This document shows positions 49,841-58,513 of a stretch of DNA of 64,000 nucleotides, piece by piece. This stretch comes from a bacterium. Lineage in GTDB: Bacteria > UBA8248. Location of the stretch: NCBI GenBank assembly GCA_022828125.1, contig JAJEJD010000024.1, positions 124,001 through 188,000 of the forward strand, in the 5' to 3' direction. The position numbers and the translations under genes are program-made. Within the stretch, counting starts at the first letter, position 1, and the number at the start of each line of letters is the position of its first letter. The notes under the pieces are model-generated. The model saw only the letters and a program-made list of their open reading frames with translations, had not been told where the DNA came from and did not search any database.

Positions 49841-51085
49841 TCAATCTTCCAGGGGAATTCCAATCTCCGATCTGGGTTTCGGATCTGAGACCACGTTGCC
49901 TCGAACCAACGCTTCTATTCTTTCATCACTCCACTGAAGGACATCCGACAAAATCTCCCGGGTATGTTCTCCATGCAAGGGGGCCGGCCCTTGTACCTTC
50001 CCCGGCTGCTCAGAAAATTTTGGGGGAACACCGGTAGTCTTCACTTTACCCAGAAGCGAATGTTCCGTTTCCACCACCATCTCTCTGTGGTGAACCTGCT
50101 CATCCTCGAGCGCTTCGCCGACATCATAAACCGGGCCGCAGGGAATCCCTTTTTCCTCCAGTAATTTCAGCCATTCATTCCCGTTTCGTCTGCAGAGATA
50201 CTGCTCCAATATGGGGATGAGCTGATCGCGATTTTTCGCGCGGTTGGGAATGTCGACGAACCTCGGATCATTCGTCAGTTCAGGAGCCTCGATGATGTCA
50301 CAGAAATAACCCCAGAACCGATCGCTCGTCACACCGATGATAATTTCCTTATCCTTGGCCTTGAGCGCCTGATAGGGGACGATTTGAAAATGGGCCGAAC
50401 CCCACCGCTCGCTCATGCTGCCATCCATGAAATAGCAGCCGCTCAGGTTGGTGAGCAGAGACACGCTGCTATCGAGTAGGGACAGATCGATGTATTGCCC
50501 CCTGCCCGTCTTCTCCCTGGCGAACAATGCGCTGCTCACGCTGTAAGCCGCCCACATGCCCGCCGTGAGGTCGCTGAGCGGAACCCCGGCTTTGCAAGGT
50601 CCGCCGTCCGGTTCGCCCGTTGCGCTCATGATGCCGCTCATCGCCTGGCCGACGATGTCAAAACCCGAGCGTTCCCGATACGGGCCCGTCTGTCCGAAGC
50701 CGGAGACGGAAACGTATATCAGTCGAGGGTTCAAGGCGGACAGCGCCTCATACCCGACGCCCAGGCGCTCCACGACGCCGGGGCGAAAATTCTCGACAAA
50801 CACGTCCACCTTTTTTGCAATGGCGCGAGCGACCTCGAGGCCTTCGCTTTTTTTGAGGTCGACCACGATACTCTTCTTGCCGTGGTTCACACCCAAAAAA
50901 TAGGCGCTTTCTCCGTTCTTGAACGGAGGGCCCCAGGTGCGGGTTTCATCGCCGTTTCCGGGAGATTCGAGCTTGATGATTTCCGCACCCAGATCGGAGA
51001 GCATCGTGGTGCAAAAAGGCCCGGCGAGAATTCGGGACAAGTCCAACACGCGAATTCCCTTCAATGGTCCCTGTGCGTTCATCAT
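49841..51085 (-). CDS. CaiB/BaiF family CoA transferase
   Basis: This class III CoA transferase of 414 residues moves CoA between carboxylic acids. Family signatures are LKGIRVLDLSRILAGPFCTTMLSDLGAEIIKLE, GVNHGKKSIVVDLKKSEG, DVFVENFRPGVVERLGVGYE, and LIYVSVSGFGQTGPYRERSGFD. YQALKAKDKEIIIGVTSDRFW follows in the second half. Tandem ATGs at 51091, 51085 and 51082 are all possible. AGGATGGGG upstream favours 51085 or 51082. The open frame continues further upstream but has no family similarity. The 261 bases up to thiL hold nothing evident. Confidence 0.93.
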   Translation of the reverse strand: MMNAQGPLKGIRVLDLSRILAGPFCTTMLSDLGAEIIKLESPGNGDETRTWGPPFKNGESAYFLGVNHGKKSIVVDLKKSEGLEVARAIAKKVDVFVENFRPGVVERLGVGYEALSALNPRLIYVSVSGFGQTGPYRERSGFDIVGQAMSGIMSATGEPDGGPCKAGVPLSDLTAGMWAAYSVSSALFAREKTGRGQYIDLSLLDSSVSLLTNLSGCYFMDGSMSERWGSAHFQIVPYQALKAKDKEIIIGVTSDRFWGYFCDIIEAPELTNDPRFVDIPNRAKNRDQLIPILEQYLCRRNGNEWLKLLEEKGIPCGPVYDVGEALEDEQVHHREMVVETEHSLLGKVKTTGVPPKFSEQPGKVQGPAPLHGEHTREILSDVLQWSDERIEALVRGNVVSDPKPRSEIGIPLED

Positions 51086-51346
51086 CCCCATCCTGAGTAA
51101 AAGCCAAGAAGATTTTTGCGAATGTATAGAATGTGCAAAGGCGCGGGGCTGTCTGTCAAGGAATCTTGATAAAATTCTACGCGCGCTTCCCGGCATCGGG
51201 ATAACAGCAAAAAACGTCTTTGCAGGTTCTCCCGGACATGGCCGACGCGTAGGGCAAACTTCCAGGCCCGGCTCTCGTGGAGGATCGGTTCTCATCATGG
51301 GAGCGCTTGGCTCATGCGGTGCGTCACCCATTCATGACGAAAAATT

Positions 51347-52375
51347 TCAGGCTGAAAAATGCTCCCAGGCGAGATTTTTCAGCGCGAAAATCCCGTCTGC
51401 GCGTTTGAGAGAAATCCCCTGTGAGGCCGGCAGGATTTCTCCGATGGGCGTAAGCGGTGCCCCTCTCGATTGTCGGACAACTTTCTGAAGCGCTCTTACG
51501 GATTCAGCGGGTGTCGTGACGAGAAGTTCGTAGTCCTCTCCACCGTGCAGCGCCCATTCGAGAGGCTTTTTCGCGGCGAGCGACGCGACTTCGGACAGCG
51601 TACCGGAGACGGGCAGTTCGGATTCCCAGAGGAGCACGCCTACTCCGCTCGCCTCACACAGGTGGCGGATATCTCCCGCCAGACCATCGCTGATGTCCAT
51701 CATGGAGGTCGCCAACCCCGATTCCGCGATAACTACAGCCTCCGCAACTCGGGGCTGCGGTTCCAGCTGCGCGCGGGTGAGCGAGGCATACAAGTCTTCC
51801 CGGACTCGGACTTGAGATCCGGAAAATAAATGAAGTCCCGCTGCGGCATCTCCCAAATATCCCGTCACCAGAATCCGGTCCCCCGCGCGGGCGCCGCTTC
51901 GGCGAAGCACCTTCTCCTCCATCACCTCGCCGACGAGGAACACGTCGACGAACAAAGGACCACTCGTCCGCGTGACGTTTCCACCAAGAACCAAAATGTC
52001 GTACTGCTCCGAGAGCGCGCGAACCCCGCCATACACGTCATCCAGAAACGAAACAGGCGTCTCTTCGGGTATACCCAGCGAGATGAGCGCAAAGCGCGGC
52101 CTGCCCCCCATGGCTGCCACATCACTCACATTCACCGCCAGCGACTTGTAACCCGCGGCGAAACCGGAAACGTCCCCCACGGACGGGAAATGCACGCCGC
52201 TCACCTGCGCATCGCAAGTCACGACCCAGCATTTTCCATCCTCCGCCCTGATGACGGCCGCATCGTCCCCGTTGCCAACGATGACGTCCGCGCTGTTCCC
52301 CACCGAGCCAAGTTTGTTTCTCAGGCGCTCTATCAGGGCGAATTCGCCGATCTCTCTCGCTGTTTCGCCGTTCAC
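51347..52375 (-). CDS. thiL: Thiamine-monophosphate kinase
   Basis: ThiL phosphorylates thiamine monophosphate to the active diphosphate. The 342-residue protein has the PurM/ThiL fold: GEFALIERL near the start, VGNGDDAAVI with metal-binding aspartates, VTCDAQVSGVHF, KSLAVNVSDVAAMGGRPRFAL, and LGGNVTRTSGPLFVDVFLVGE. MDISDGLAGDIRHLCEASGVG and LHGGEDYELLVT are late motifs. It overlaps thiE by four bases. Confidence 0.96.
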   Translation of the reverse strand: MNGETAREIGEFALIERLRNKLGSVGNSADVIVGNGDDAAVIRAEDGKCWVVTCDAQVSGVHFPSVGDVSGFAAGYKSLAVNVSDVAAMGGRPRFALISLGIPEETPVSFLDDVYGGVRALSEQYDILVLGGNVTRTSGPLFVDVFLVGEVMEEKVLRRSGARAGDRILVTGYLGDAAAGLHLFSGSQVRVREDLYASLTRAQLEPQPRVAEAVVIAESGLATSMMDISDGLAGDIRHLCEASGVGVLLWESELPVSGTLSEVASLAAKKPLEWALHGGEDYELLVTTPAESVRALQKVVRQSRGAPLTPIGEILPASQGISLKRADGIFALKNLAWEHFSA

Positions 52376-53016
52376 CCTCTCGCCCTCTCGATACGATTGC
52401 GCAACTCCCTGGCCGCTGCTCCCGGGTCGGACGCCCCCATCACCGCGCCGATAACGGCGACGCCAGAAGCGCCGGCTTCGATGACGGGCTCCACGTTCTC
52501 AATGCCGATTCCCCCGATGGCGACGGCGGGCAAGCCGGGGGCGTGTTCGATAATCCGCTGGAATCCTTCCGGCCCGATCGGCGCCCTCGCATCGGCCTTG
52601 CTCCCCGTCGCATATACAGGGCCTACGCCGATATAATCCGCGGCTTCGGCAGCGGCCCGCGATGCCCATTCGGGTTTTCCGGCTGTAACGCCATAAAACA
52701 ACGTATCTCCCGCCATCTCCCTGGCCCTCGAAATCGGAAAATCCTCCTGTCCCAGATGCACCCCGTCCGCACCGCAGGCCATGGCGACGTCCACCCGATC
52801 GTTCACCGTAAAAGCGCAGCCGGTTCCCTCCAGAACCTCTCGCATTTCATCCGCCAGGCGAATCATCTCCACGCCGCTCAAGTTTTTCTCTCGAAGCTGG
52901 ATCATGCCGGCTCCGCTCGACGCAGCCGCGCGAACCGCGTCCCTCAATTTCCACCCGGAAGCCTGGGACAATATCTCCCGGTCGGTGATGACTGTCAGCG
53001 ACAGGTCGAATTTCAT
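52372..53016 (-). CDS. thiE: Thiamine-phosphate synthase
   Basis: ThiE joins the pyrimidine and thiazole phosphates to thiamine monophosphate. The 214-residue TIM barrel shows MIQLREKNLSGVEMIRLADE, FTVNDRVDVAMACGADGVHLGQEDFP, TAGKPEWASRAAAEAADYIGVGPVYATGSKADA and the phosphate-binding VAIGGIGIENVEPVIEAGASGVAVIGAV. It is first of the thiE-thiL pair. The 193 bases before it, shared with the divergent gene, show no TPP-riboswitch motif that I can recognise. Confidence 0.96.
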   Translation of the reverse strand: MKFDLSLTVITDREILSQASGWKLRDAVRAAASSGAGMIQLREKNLSGVEMIRLADEMREVLEGTGCAFTVNDRVDVAMACGADGVHLGQEDFPISRAREMAGDTLFYGVTAGKPEWASRAAAEAADYIGVGPVYATGSKADARAPIGPEGFQRIIEHAPGLPAVAIGGIGIENVEPVIEAGASGVAVIGAVMGASDPGAAARELRNRIERARG

Positions 53017-53209
53017 GGCGTCCCCCGATCAATCAAGAACGAAACTACGACATTGATAATGAAGCACGAGCATCATGATAGGCAACGGCAATCCATCTTT
53101 AGGAACCCTTTCATCTATATGAGGAAACATTCAAAGATTTTAAGCGCCTCTCTTGCGCAATTCTCCTGTGCTTGAGAACCTCTTCCCCCCATCTTCAGAG
53201 GAGGACGCC

Positions 53210-53809
53210 ATGAGTTGGATTCAACCCATTTCCCCGGATGCCGCGGAGGGAGCCACAAAAGAAATCATCGAAGGCCTGCGCAAGACGGGAAAACCCATTC
53301 CCAAGATGTTTCTGGAAATGGGCAGGAGGCCCGATATTCTGGCGGGGCGTGAAACGCTCCGCCGCGCCGTTCATGGCGGCTCGAGCCTCGGTACGAGGCG
53401 GGCGGAGTTGCTCGCTTTCTACGTGGCGGCTCACGGGGGGTGATACGGCTGAGCGATGAACCACGGGCAGTTGTTCCGTGACGAATGCGATGACGCCTCT
53501 ATCGCCGAAGTAGCCGAGGTGCTGGACGACCCGAAGCGAGCGGGAATCCTCGACCCAGCGGACCGCGCCATGCTCACGTATGCGGAGAAGTTCACCCACA
53601 CGCCTCACTCGATGGAAAAAACGGACATCGAAAGTCTGAGGGTCTCCGGCTTCAGCGAGGAGAACGTCGTGGACATCATCGCGGCCGTCGCCTACAGAAA
53701 CTTCGCCAATTCGATCAACTACGCCTACGGGCACGTGGAGCAGAATCCCCAAGGACCCGAAGAGTTGCAGGCCGCCATCGAGAGGTTGAAAAAGAAGATC
53801 CGTGGCTGA
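53210..53809 (+). CDS. AhpD-like/CMD-family protein with predicted double selenocysteine (UxxU) active site
   Basis: One frame of 199 residues is interrupted by UGA at codons 78 (53441-53443) and 81 (53450-53452). Read as selenocysteine, the centre is E66-x11-U78-Y-G-U81-x3-H85. AhpD peroxidases have E-x11-C-x-x-C-x3-H, with the two Cys as peroxidatic and resolving residues. Both flanks fit the carboxymuconolactone decarboxylase/AhpD family: ISPDAAEGATKEIIEGLRK and TRRAELLAFYVAAHGG before, AMNHGQLFRDECDD, YAEKFTHTPHSM and FSEENVVDIIAAVAYRNFAN after. AGAGGAGGA lies before the ATG. A SECIS-like hairpin follows. Selenocysteine decoding is inference; a double stop mutation exactly at both Cys positions is less likely. 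Confidence 0.82.
53462..53480 (+). promoter_or_regulatory. Candidate bacterial SECIS hairpin
   Basis: CACGG (53462-53466) and CCGTG (53476-53480) form a 5-bp perfect stem around the nine-base loop GCAGTTGTT, which contains GU dinucleotides. The stem begins 9 bases after the second UGA and 18 after the first; bacterial SECIS apical loops lie about this far behind the UGA. One hairpin could serve both codons. The stem is short and no lower stem is convincing. Confidence 0.5.
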
Positions 53810-54545
53810 CAAATCACGCGCCCTCTCATCCATCTCGTATCTGGGCCTGTTCATATCGGGCGTCTGCGCGCTGGCCGCCGTGGCGTCGGGGCTGGGCCAT
53901 CGCTGGGGGCTATGGCATTTCAGCACGGGGTTCCAGATTTTCAAAGCGGCATCCGTCATCGCGCTGCTCTCCGTGGCCGTCTCCATGGCGGGAGGCTTGT
54001 TCGCTTTGCGTGACGCGTCAAGACGAAAAACCCTCTGCGCCGCGCTCGGCATCGCACTCGGCTTCATCGTTGCGGGCTTTCTCCACGCGCACATGCAGAT
54101 CGCGAGACGGGTGCCCAAGATTCACGACATCACGACGGACACCCGAAACCCGCCCGCCTTTCAAGCCGTTCTCCCGCTCAGAAAAGGAGCGAAGAACCCG
54201 CCTACCTATGAGGGCATACGCATAGCCCGGCTCCAGAAAAAAGCGTATCCGGATATCAAACCACTTACTTTCCAGACTTCAAAAGAAGAAGTTTTCAAGC
54301 GCGCTCTTGCCGCCGCACAGGCCATGGGCTGGCATGTGGTGTCGTCCAAGCCAACCGAAGGACGCATCGAGGCCTACGACACGACTTTCTGGTACGGCTT
54401 CATCGACGATATCGTCATACGGATCACGTCGAGCAGCGGAACGACGCGCCTCGACATCCGATCGAAATCCCGCGTCGGCGTCGGGGATATCGGCGAGAAC
54501 GCCAGGCGGATACGCGGCTTTTTGGAAAAGCTGAAAGTAAGATAA
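53802..54545 (+). CDS. DUF1499 membrane protein
   Basis: This 247-residue protein has three membrane helices (about 11-30, 41-63, 76-93) followed by a DUF1499 domain. Motifs are KIHDITTDTRNPPAFQAVLP, RLQKKAYPDIKPL, ALAAAQAMGWHVVSSKPTEGRIEAYDTTFWYGFIDD and TRLDIRSKSRVGVGDIGENARRIRGFL, all typical. The start is GTG at 53802, overlapping the end of the AhpD-like gene by eight bases, so the two are translated together. The DUF1499 role is unknown. Confidence 0.87.
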   Translation: MADKSRALSSISYLGLFISGVCALAAVASGLGHRWGLWHFSTGFQIFKAASVIALLSVAVSMAGGLFALRDASRRKTLCAALGIALGFIVAGFLHAHMQIARRVPKIHDITTDTRNPPAFQAVLPLRKGAKNPPTYEGIRIARLQKKAYPDIKPLTFQTSKEEVFKRALAAAQAMGWHVVSSKPTEGRIEAYDTTFWYGFIDDIVIRITSSSGTTRLDIRSKSRVGVGDIGENARRIRGFLEKLKVR

Positions 54546-54621
54546 ACTCAAATATGCCAATTTCGTGATCGAGGACTCGTCAAGAAACGATAATGTCTTG
54601 AACATCATGATGAGGGCGCAA

Positions 54622-56949
54622 ATGTCTGAATATCAGGTTCTGGGCAAATCCATACCGAGACTCGACTCCGCAGAGAAGGTCTCCGGACTCGCCGATTTCG
54701 GCGATGACTTAAGGAGACACGGCTGCCTCACCGCGAAATTGCTCCTGAGCCCGCACCCCCACGCCGAGATCAAGAAAATCGACACCACAGACGCCTTGGA
54801 GGTTCCCGGCGTACACGCCATCGTCACGGCGGATGATTTTTCCGGCATCCGCCACGGCAGGCTCGTGCGCGATGAACCGCTGCTCGCCATCGACAAGGTG
54901 CTTTACGTCGGCGAACGTGTGGCCGCCGTGGCCGCCGAAACCCCCGAAGCCGCGCAAGCCGCTCTTGAGAAAATTCATGTCGATTACAAGGTGCTCCCCG
55001 CCGTTTTCACGACGGCCGACGCCATGAAGGACGACGCGCCACTACTGCATGACACGCTGGATGATTACGCATCATATCCGGGCATCGTGCGCTACGGGAA
55101 CGTGGCCGCCGATATTCTCATTCGCTCGGGCGATCCCATAGAAGCCGCGCTCGCGCGCGCGGATTTCGTATTCGAGGACGAGTACGAAACCCCCCGCGTT
55201 CACCAGAACTATCTCGAGCCCCGCGCCATGCTCGCAGAGCCCGGACCCGAGGACAGCACGATAGTCTATTCGCCCACCCAGGGAGCTTTCGTGGTGCGCG
55301 CCATCGCCTCGGAAATTCTCGAACTCCCCATGAACAAACTGCGCGTCGTGAGCACCCACGTGGGAGGCGCGTTCGGCGGCAAATCCCAACATCTGATGGA
55401 AGCCCTGGCCGTTCTTTTGAGCAGAAAGTCGAACCGGCCCGTTCAACTGACGCTCAATCGCGAGGAGGAAACCATCACCGGAAACCCGAGGCACGCTTAC
55501 CGTATGCGCTATCGCACAGGCGTAATGCGGGAAGGGAAAATCGTCGCGCGCCACGTGCAAATCACTTCGAACAACGGCGCCTATTGTATGACGGGGCCGA
55601 TGGTATTGGGCAAATCCTGCTACACCAGCGCGGGGCCATATAAGATTCCAAACGTCAGGGTGGATGGCTTGCTCGTGTATACGAATCTTCCGCCCAGCGG
55701 CTCCTACCGGGGATTGGGCGTGGCGCAGGTCGCTTTCGCCTGCGAGCGCCATACCGACCGCATCGCCTCGGAACTGGAAATGGACCCGCTTGCCTTTCGA
55801 ATCCTCAACGGGATGGATGAAAACGACGAGGACCCCGCAGGCACGATTCTGCAGAGCGTAAGCATCAAGGAAACGCTCGAGCGCGCGGGGAAGAAGGCGG
55901 GCTGGGGGAAGCAGAAAAAAGAAAACCAGAATAGCAGAATCAGGCGGGGGATGGGCATCGGCTGCGCTCGCTATCCCACGGGCGGGGGAGCGTCGGGCGC
56001 CGTGGTGAAGGTGAACGAGGACGGGGGCCTGGCCGTGCTGGCCGGATGCGCCGATCTCGGTACGGGCGCGGCTACCGTGATGGCGCAGGTGGCGGCGGAG
56101 GTTCTTGGAGCCGAGGTCCAAAAGGTGAGCGTCCGCATCGCCGACACCGAAAACACGCCCTTCGACGCCATCTCTGCGGGCAGCCGGACCACGTTCAACA
56201 TGGCGCACGCCGTGCGAATGGCGGCGGAAGACGCCTGCGAGCAAATGCTTCGCCAGGCGGCGCGCATGCTCGAATCCTCCCCGGAAGACTTGGAGATAGG
56301 CGAGGGAAACATATTCGTGCGCGCTGCGCCATCGCGCGCCATCGCGTTCACCGATGTAGCGCATTCGGCCGTATGGAAAGGCGACGGCCCCGTGACGGGG
56401 CGCGGCGCCTACCGCGGGGAGAATCCCCCCCACCGCACGGACAACGTGCGCGGCCACCCCGAACCCTCGAGGCCCGGGCCGGAATTCGCCACCCAGATCG
56501 CCGAAGTCGAAGTCGACACCGAGACGGGAGAAACCCGGGTGCTGAGAATCACCAGCGCGCAGGACGTGGGCTTCGCCATGAACCCCCTCACCCTGAACGG
56601 ACAGATAGAGGGCGGCATCGCCCAGGGACTTGGCTGGGCGCTCGCCGAGCAGATCCACCACGAAGAGGGCTTCATCGCCCACGCGGATTTCGAGAGTCAG
56701 CTCAACCCCACGAGTCTGGACGTCTCGGAAATTGCAAGCGTGATCGTGGAATCGCCCGACGTGGAAGGCCCCTACGGGGCCAAGGGGGCGGGAGAGATGC
56801 CGCTCATTCCGGCGGCGCCTGCGATTGCGAACGCGATAGCGGATGCTATCGGGGACCCGGCAAACCCGAACCTCAACACGTTGCCGATTGCGCCGGAGGA
56901 CGTCGTTCGCGCAGTTCGAGAAAAAAGCGCCGCCGGATCGATTTCCTAG
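54622..56949 (+). CDS. Molybdenum hydroxylase large subunit (xanthine dehydrogenase/CO dehydrogenase family)
   Basis: This 775-residue molybdopterin-binding subunit is of the CoxL/XdhA family. The N-terminal aldehyde-oxidase hammerhead domain (SIPRLDSAEKVSGLADFGDD, LEVPGVHAIVTADDF) precedes the Moco domain. That domain has HVGGAFGGKSQHLMEALAVLL, PPSGSYRGLGVAQVAFACERH, GSRTTFNMAHAVRMAAEDAC, and the catalytic-Glu motif GAKGAGEMPLIPAAPAIANAIADAIG near the end. ATG at 54622 has GATGAGGG upstream; a GTG at 54565 and ATGs at 54607-54610 are also in frame. FeS and FAD subunits are absent from the neighbourhood. A YqeC-like gene upstream suggests a possible selenium-dependent form. Confidence 0.92.
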   Translation: MSEYQVLGKSIPRLDSAEKVSGLADFGDDLRRHGCLTAKLLLSPHPHAEIKKIDTTDALEVPGVHAIVTADDFSGIRHGRLVRDEPLLAIDKVLYVGERVAAVAAETPEAAQAALEKIHVDYKVLPAVFTTADAMKDDAPLLHDTLDDYASYPGIVRYGNVAADILIRSGDPIEAALARADFVFEDEYETPRVHQNYLEPRAMLAEPGPEDSTIVYSPTQGAFVVRAIASEILELPMNKLRVVSTHVGGAFGGKSQHLMEALAVLLSRKSNRPVQLTLNREEETITGNPRHAYRMRYRTGVMREGKIVARHVQITSNNGAYCMTGPMVLGKSCYTSAGPYKIPNVRVDGLLVYTNLPPSGSYRGLGVAQVAFACERHTDRIASELEMDPLAFRILNGMDENDEDPAGTILQSVSIKETLERAGKKAGWGKQKKENQNSRIRRGMGIGCARYPTGGGASGAVVKVNEDGGLAVLAGCADLGTGAATVMAQVAAEVLGAEVQKVSVRIADTENTPFDAISAGSRTTFNMAHAVRMAAEDACEQMLRQAARMLESSPEDLEIGEGNIFVRAAPSRAIAFTDVAHSAVWKGDGPVTGRGAYRGENPPHRTDNVRGHPEPSRPGPEFATQIAEVEVDTETGETRVLRITSAQDVGFAMNPLTLNGQIEGGIAQGLGWALAEQIHHEEGFIAHADFESQLNPTSLDVSEIASVIVESPDVEGPYGAKGAGEMPLIPAAPAIANAIADAIGDPANPNLNTLPIAPEDVVRAVREKSAAGSIS

Positions 56950-58226
56950 TTTTTCAATTCGAATTTCTCATCATAGATATCAAAGCCCGATGACGCCGCG
57001 ATGTCTCTCGCCTGCGTGATGAACTTACGCGCTAGGCTCGAGATGGCAGGATTTTTGAGAAATTCGATGAAGAAATTGTGATAAAACGCATCGGGCCGCA
57101 CGTGAACCCGCACCCTGAGCCTCGCGGCATCCTCTCTTCGTCCTCTCCTGTATCGAAACGTGATGGATTTTTGGGGAGGAATGCGCGTGTCATGGATTTC
57201 ACGGCTGAAATCGGACGAGAGTTTCCGCTCTATCACGTTGATTTGCCTTGAACCCGGTATTCTTCGCCCGTTCTTGTCTTCAAGTTCGGAGATGACGTCC
57301 ACCGAGGGCGTAATGTAGGTGGGAAAATAATGGCCGGCGCCCGAGTTCGTGAGCTTGATTTCGGCCGTCACGATTTCCCCGCGCGCTTCCGCTCCCAGCG
57401 AAACGTCGATTTGCACGGCGCTCTGCGTCATATCCTTGTCATGTATGCCCCGCCACAGATGCGCCCGATCTGGCATGTGGCAACTCTGGCAGGCGACGCC
57501 CTCCTCCCCCCAAAGCGAGTTTTTCCATTCGTTGTAGGTATTCTGAATCGATTTCCCGTTCGGCCCGGGAAACGTGTGCTGGTGACAACTCATGCAAAAT
57601 TCAGAGCGGCTGAAAAAAAGCGTACGCTCCACACCACCATGCGGGCCATTGCCTGTCGTATCGTCTACGCCTTCGGGGGTCTCTTTCTTCCGGGGCCCAT
57701 GCACGCGCCAATCGCGCACATGGCATGAGGCGCAGGCCAGTCCACTCATCTCCAGCTCAGGGTCGTGGACCGGGTTTTTCCGCCAGTTCGCCGGAGGGCC
57801 CGCGCTCTGCTTCGCGCGCTTTTGCTGTTCCGCCAAGGGCGCGTGGCACTCGTTGCAGCTTTGCGCTCCCCCGGGATTCGTCTTCCACATGTCGACGAGC
57901 TGTCCGTATACGCCCGGACTCATCGCCCTGGCGTGAAGCGTGGTTCTCCACTGTTCGTACTGCTCGGGATGACAGCTACCGCAACGCTCCGGCGAAAGGG
58001 AGCGTTCAGCGCCTTTGTATGATTTCGGCGCCTCGCCCATGGGAGGCAAAGGGTAGCGGAAGTATTCGTTCACGAAATCCCGCCAATGCTTCCACTTTCC
58101 GGGAATCCCTTTTTTTTCCGAAGCTTGCACGGAGGGAAAGAAGAAGCTTTTTGATATCTTCCGGGAAAACGCCGGGAGAGTGAGAAAAACAATAGAAACG
58201 ATACAGATCCCGAGTTTCAAGCGCAT
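56946..58226 (-). CDS. Pentahaem cytochrome c (cytochrome c554-like)
   Basis: This 426-residue exported electron carrier has five CxxCH haem-binding motifs: CGSCHPEQYEQW, CNECHAPL, CASCHVRDW, CMSCHQHTF and CQSCHMPD. The first is followed by RTTLHARAM, as in cytochrome c554-type domains. The ATG at 58226 gives a signal peptide (RLKLGICIVSIVFLTLPAFS). The C-terminal part, without haems, is beta-rich (VTAEIKLTNSGAGHYFPTYI). It is convergent with the molybdenum hydroxylase gene, the stops overlapping by four bases. Confidence 0.93.
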   Translation of the reverse strand: MRLKLGICIVSIVFLTLPAFSRKISKSFFFPSVQASEKKGIPGKWKHWRDFVNEYFRYPLPPMGEAPKSYKGAERSLSPERCGSCHPEQYEQWRTTLHARAMSPGVYGQLVDMWKTNPGGAQSCNECHAPLAEQQKRAKQSAGPPANWRKNPVHDPELEMSGLACASCHVRDWRVHGPRKKETPEGVDDTTGNGPHGGVERTLFFSRSEFCMSCHQHTFPGPNGKSIQNTYNEWKNSLWGEEGVACQSCHMPDRAHLWRGIHDKDMTQSAVQIDVSLGAEARGEIVTAEIKLTNSGAGHYFPTYITPSVDVISELEDKNGRRIPGSRQINVIERKLSSDFSREIHDTRIPPQKSITFRYRRGRREDAARLRVRVHVRPDAFYHNFFIEFLKNPAISSLARKFITQARDIAASSGFDIYDEKFELKN

Positions 58227-58353
58227 CTCATGATTCCTGTTACGGCGGCCCGCCTGCTTGACCGGTTTCATTTCACCTGACGACACTCGTGTGGGCAAGT
58301 TTCTGAAAAAACCCCGAGAAATTGCAGTGCTGCTCCACGCCCGAATCTATTGT

Positions 58354-58373
58354 GGGCTTAAAGCCCTTTTTTT
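58354..58373 (+). terminator. Candidate intrinsic terminator
   Basis: GGGC-TTAAA-GCCC followed by seven T. It lies on the plus strand in the 287-base gap between the cytochrome start and the acetyltransferase and would stop transcripts running through from the left. The stem is short. Confidence 0.4.
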
Positions 58374-58513
58374 CTCAACAGGCGCATTTCCACACAAAGT
58401 TCATGGCTGAAACCTCGGGAAATGATATCACCGGGTCCAGGTTTTACTTGCTTCATCGAATTGGATAGGGTCTGTCAGAACAATCGAACCAGACCCGACA
58501 ATTCGGAGGCATG

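Noticed and set aside
53017-53209. TPP riboswitch before thiE
   Set aside because: The conserved CUGAGA-type core and its paired stems were not found on the minus strand; only a short leader remains.
53210-53443. A 77-codon ORF and a separate 117-codon ORF as two genes, or a decayed pseudogene
   Set aside because: Both are in one frame, together make a full-length family member, and the only two stops are UGA at the exact Cys positions of the active site. No frameshift or other damage is visible.
55072-56682. 536-residue minus-strand ORF
   Set aside because: Antisense to the well-supported molybdenum hydroxylase gene and without recognisable motifs.
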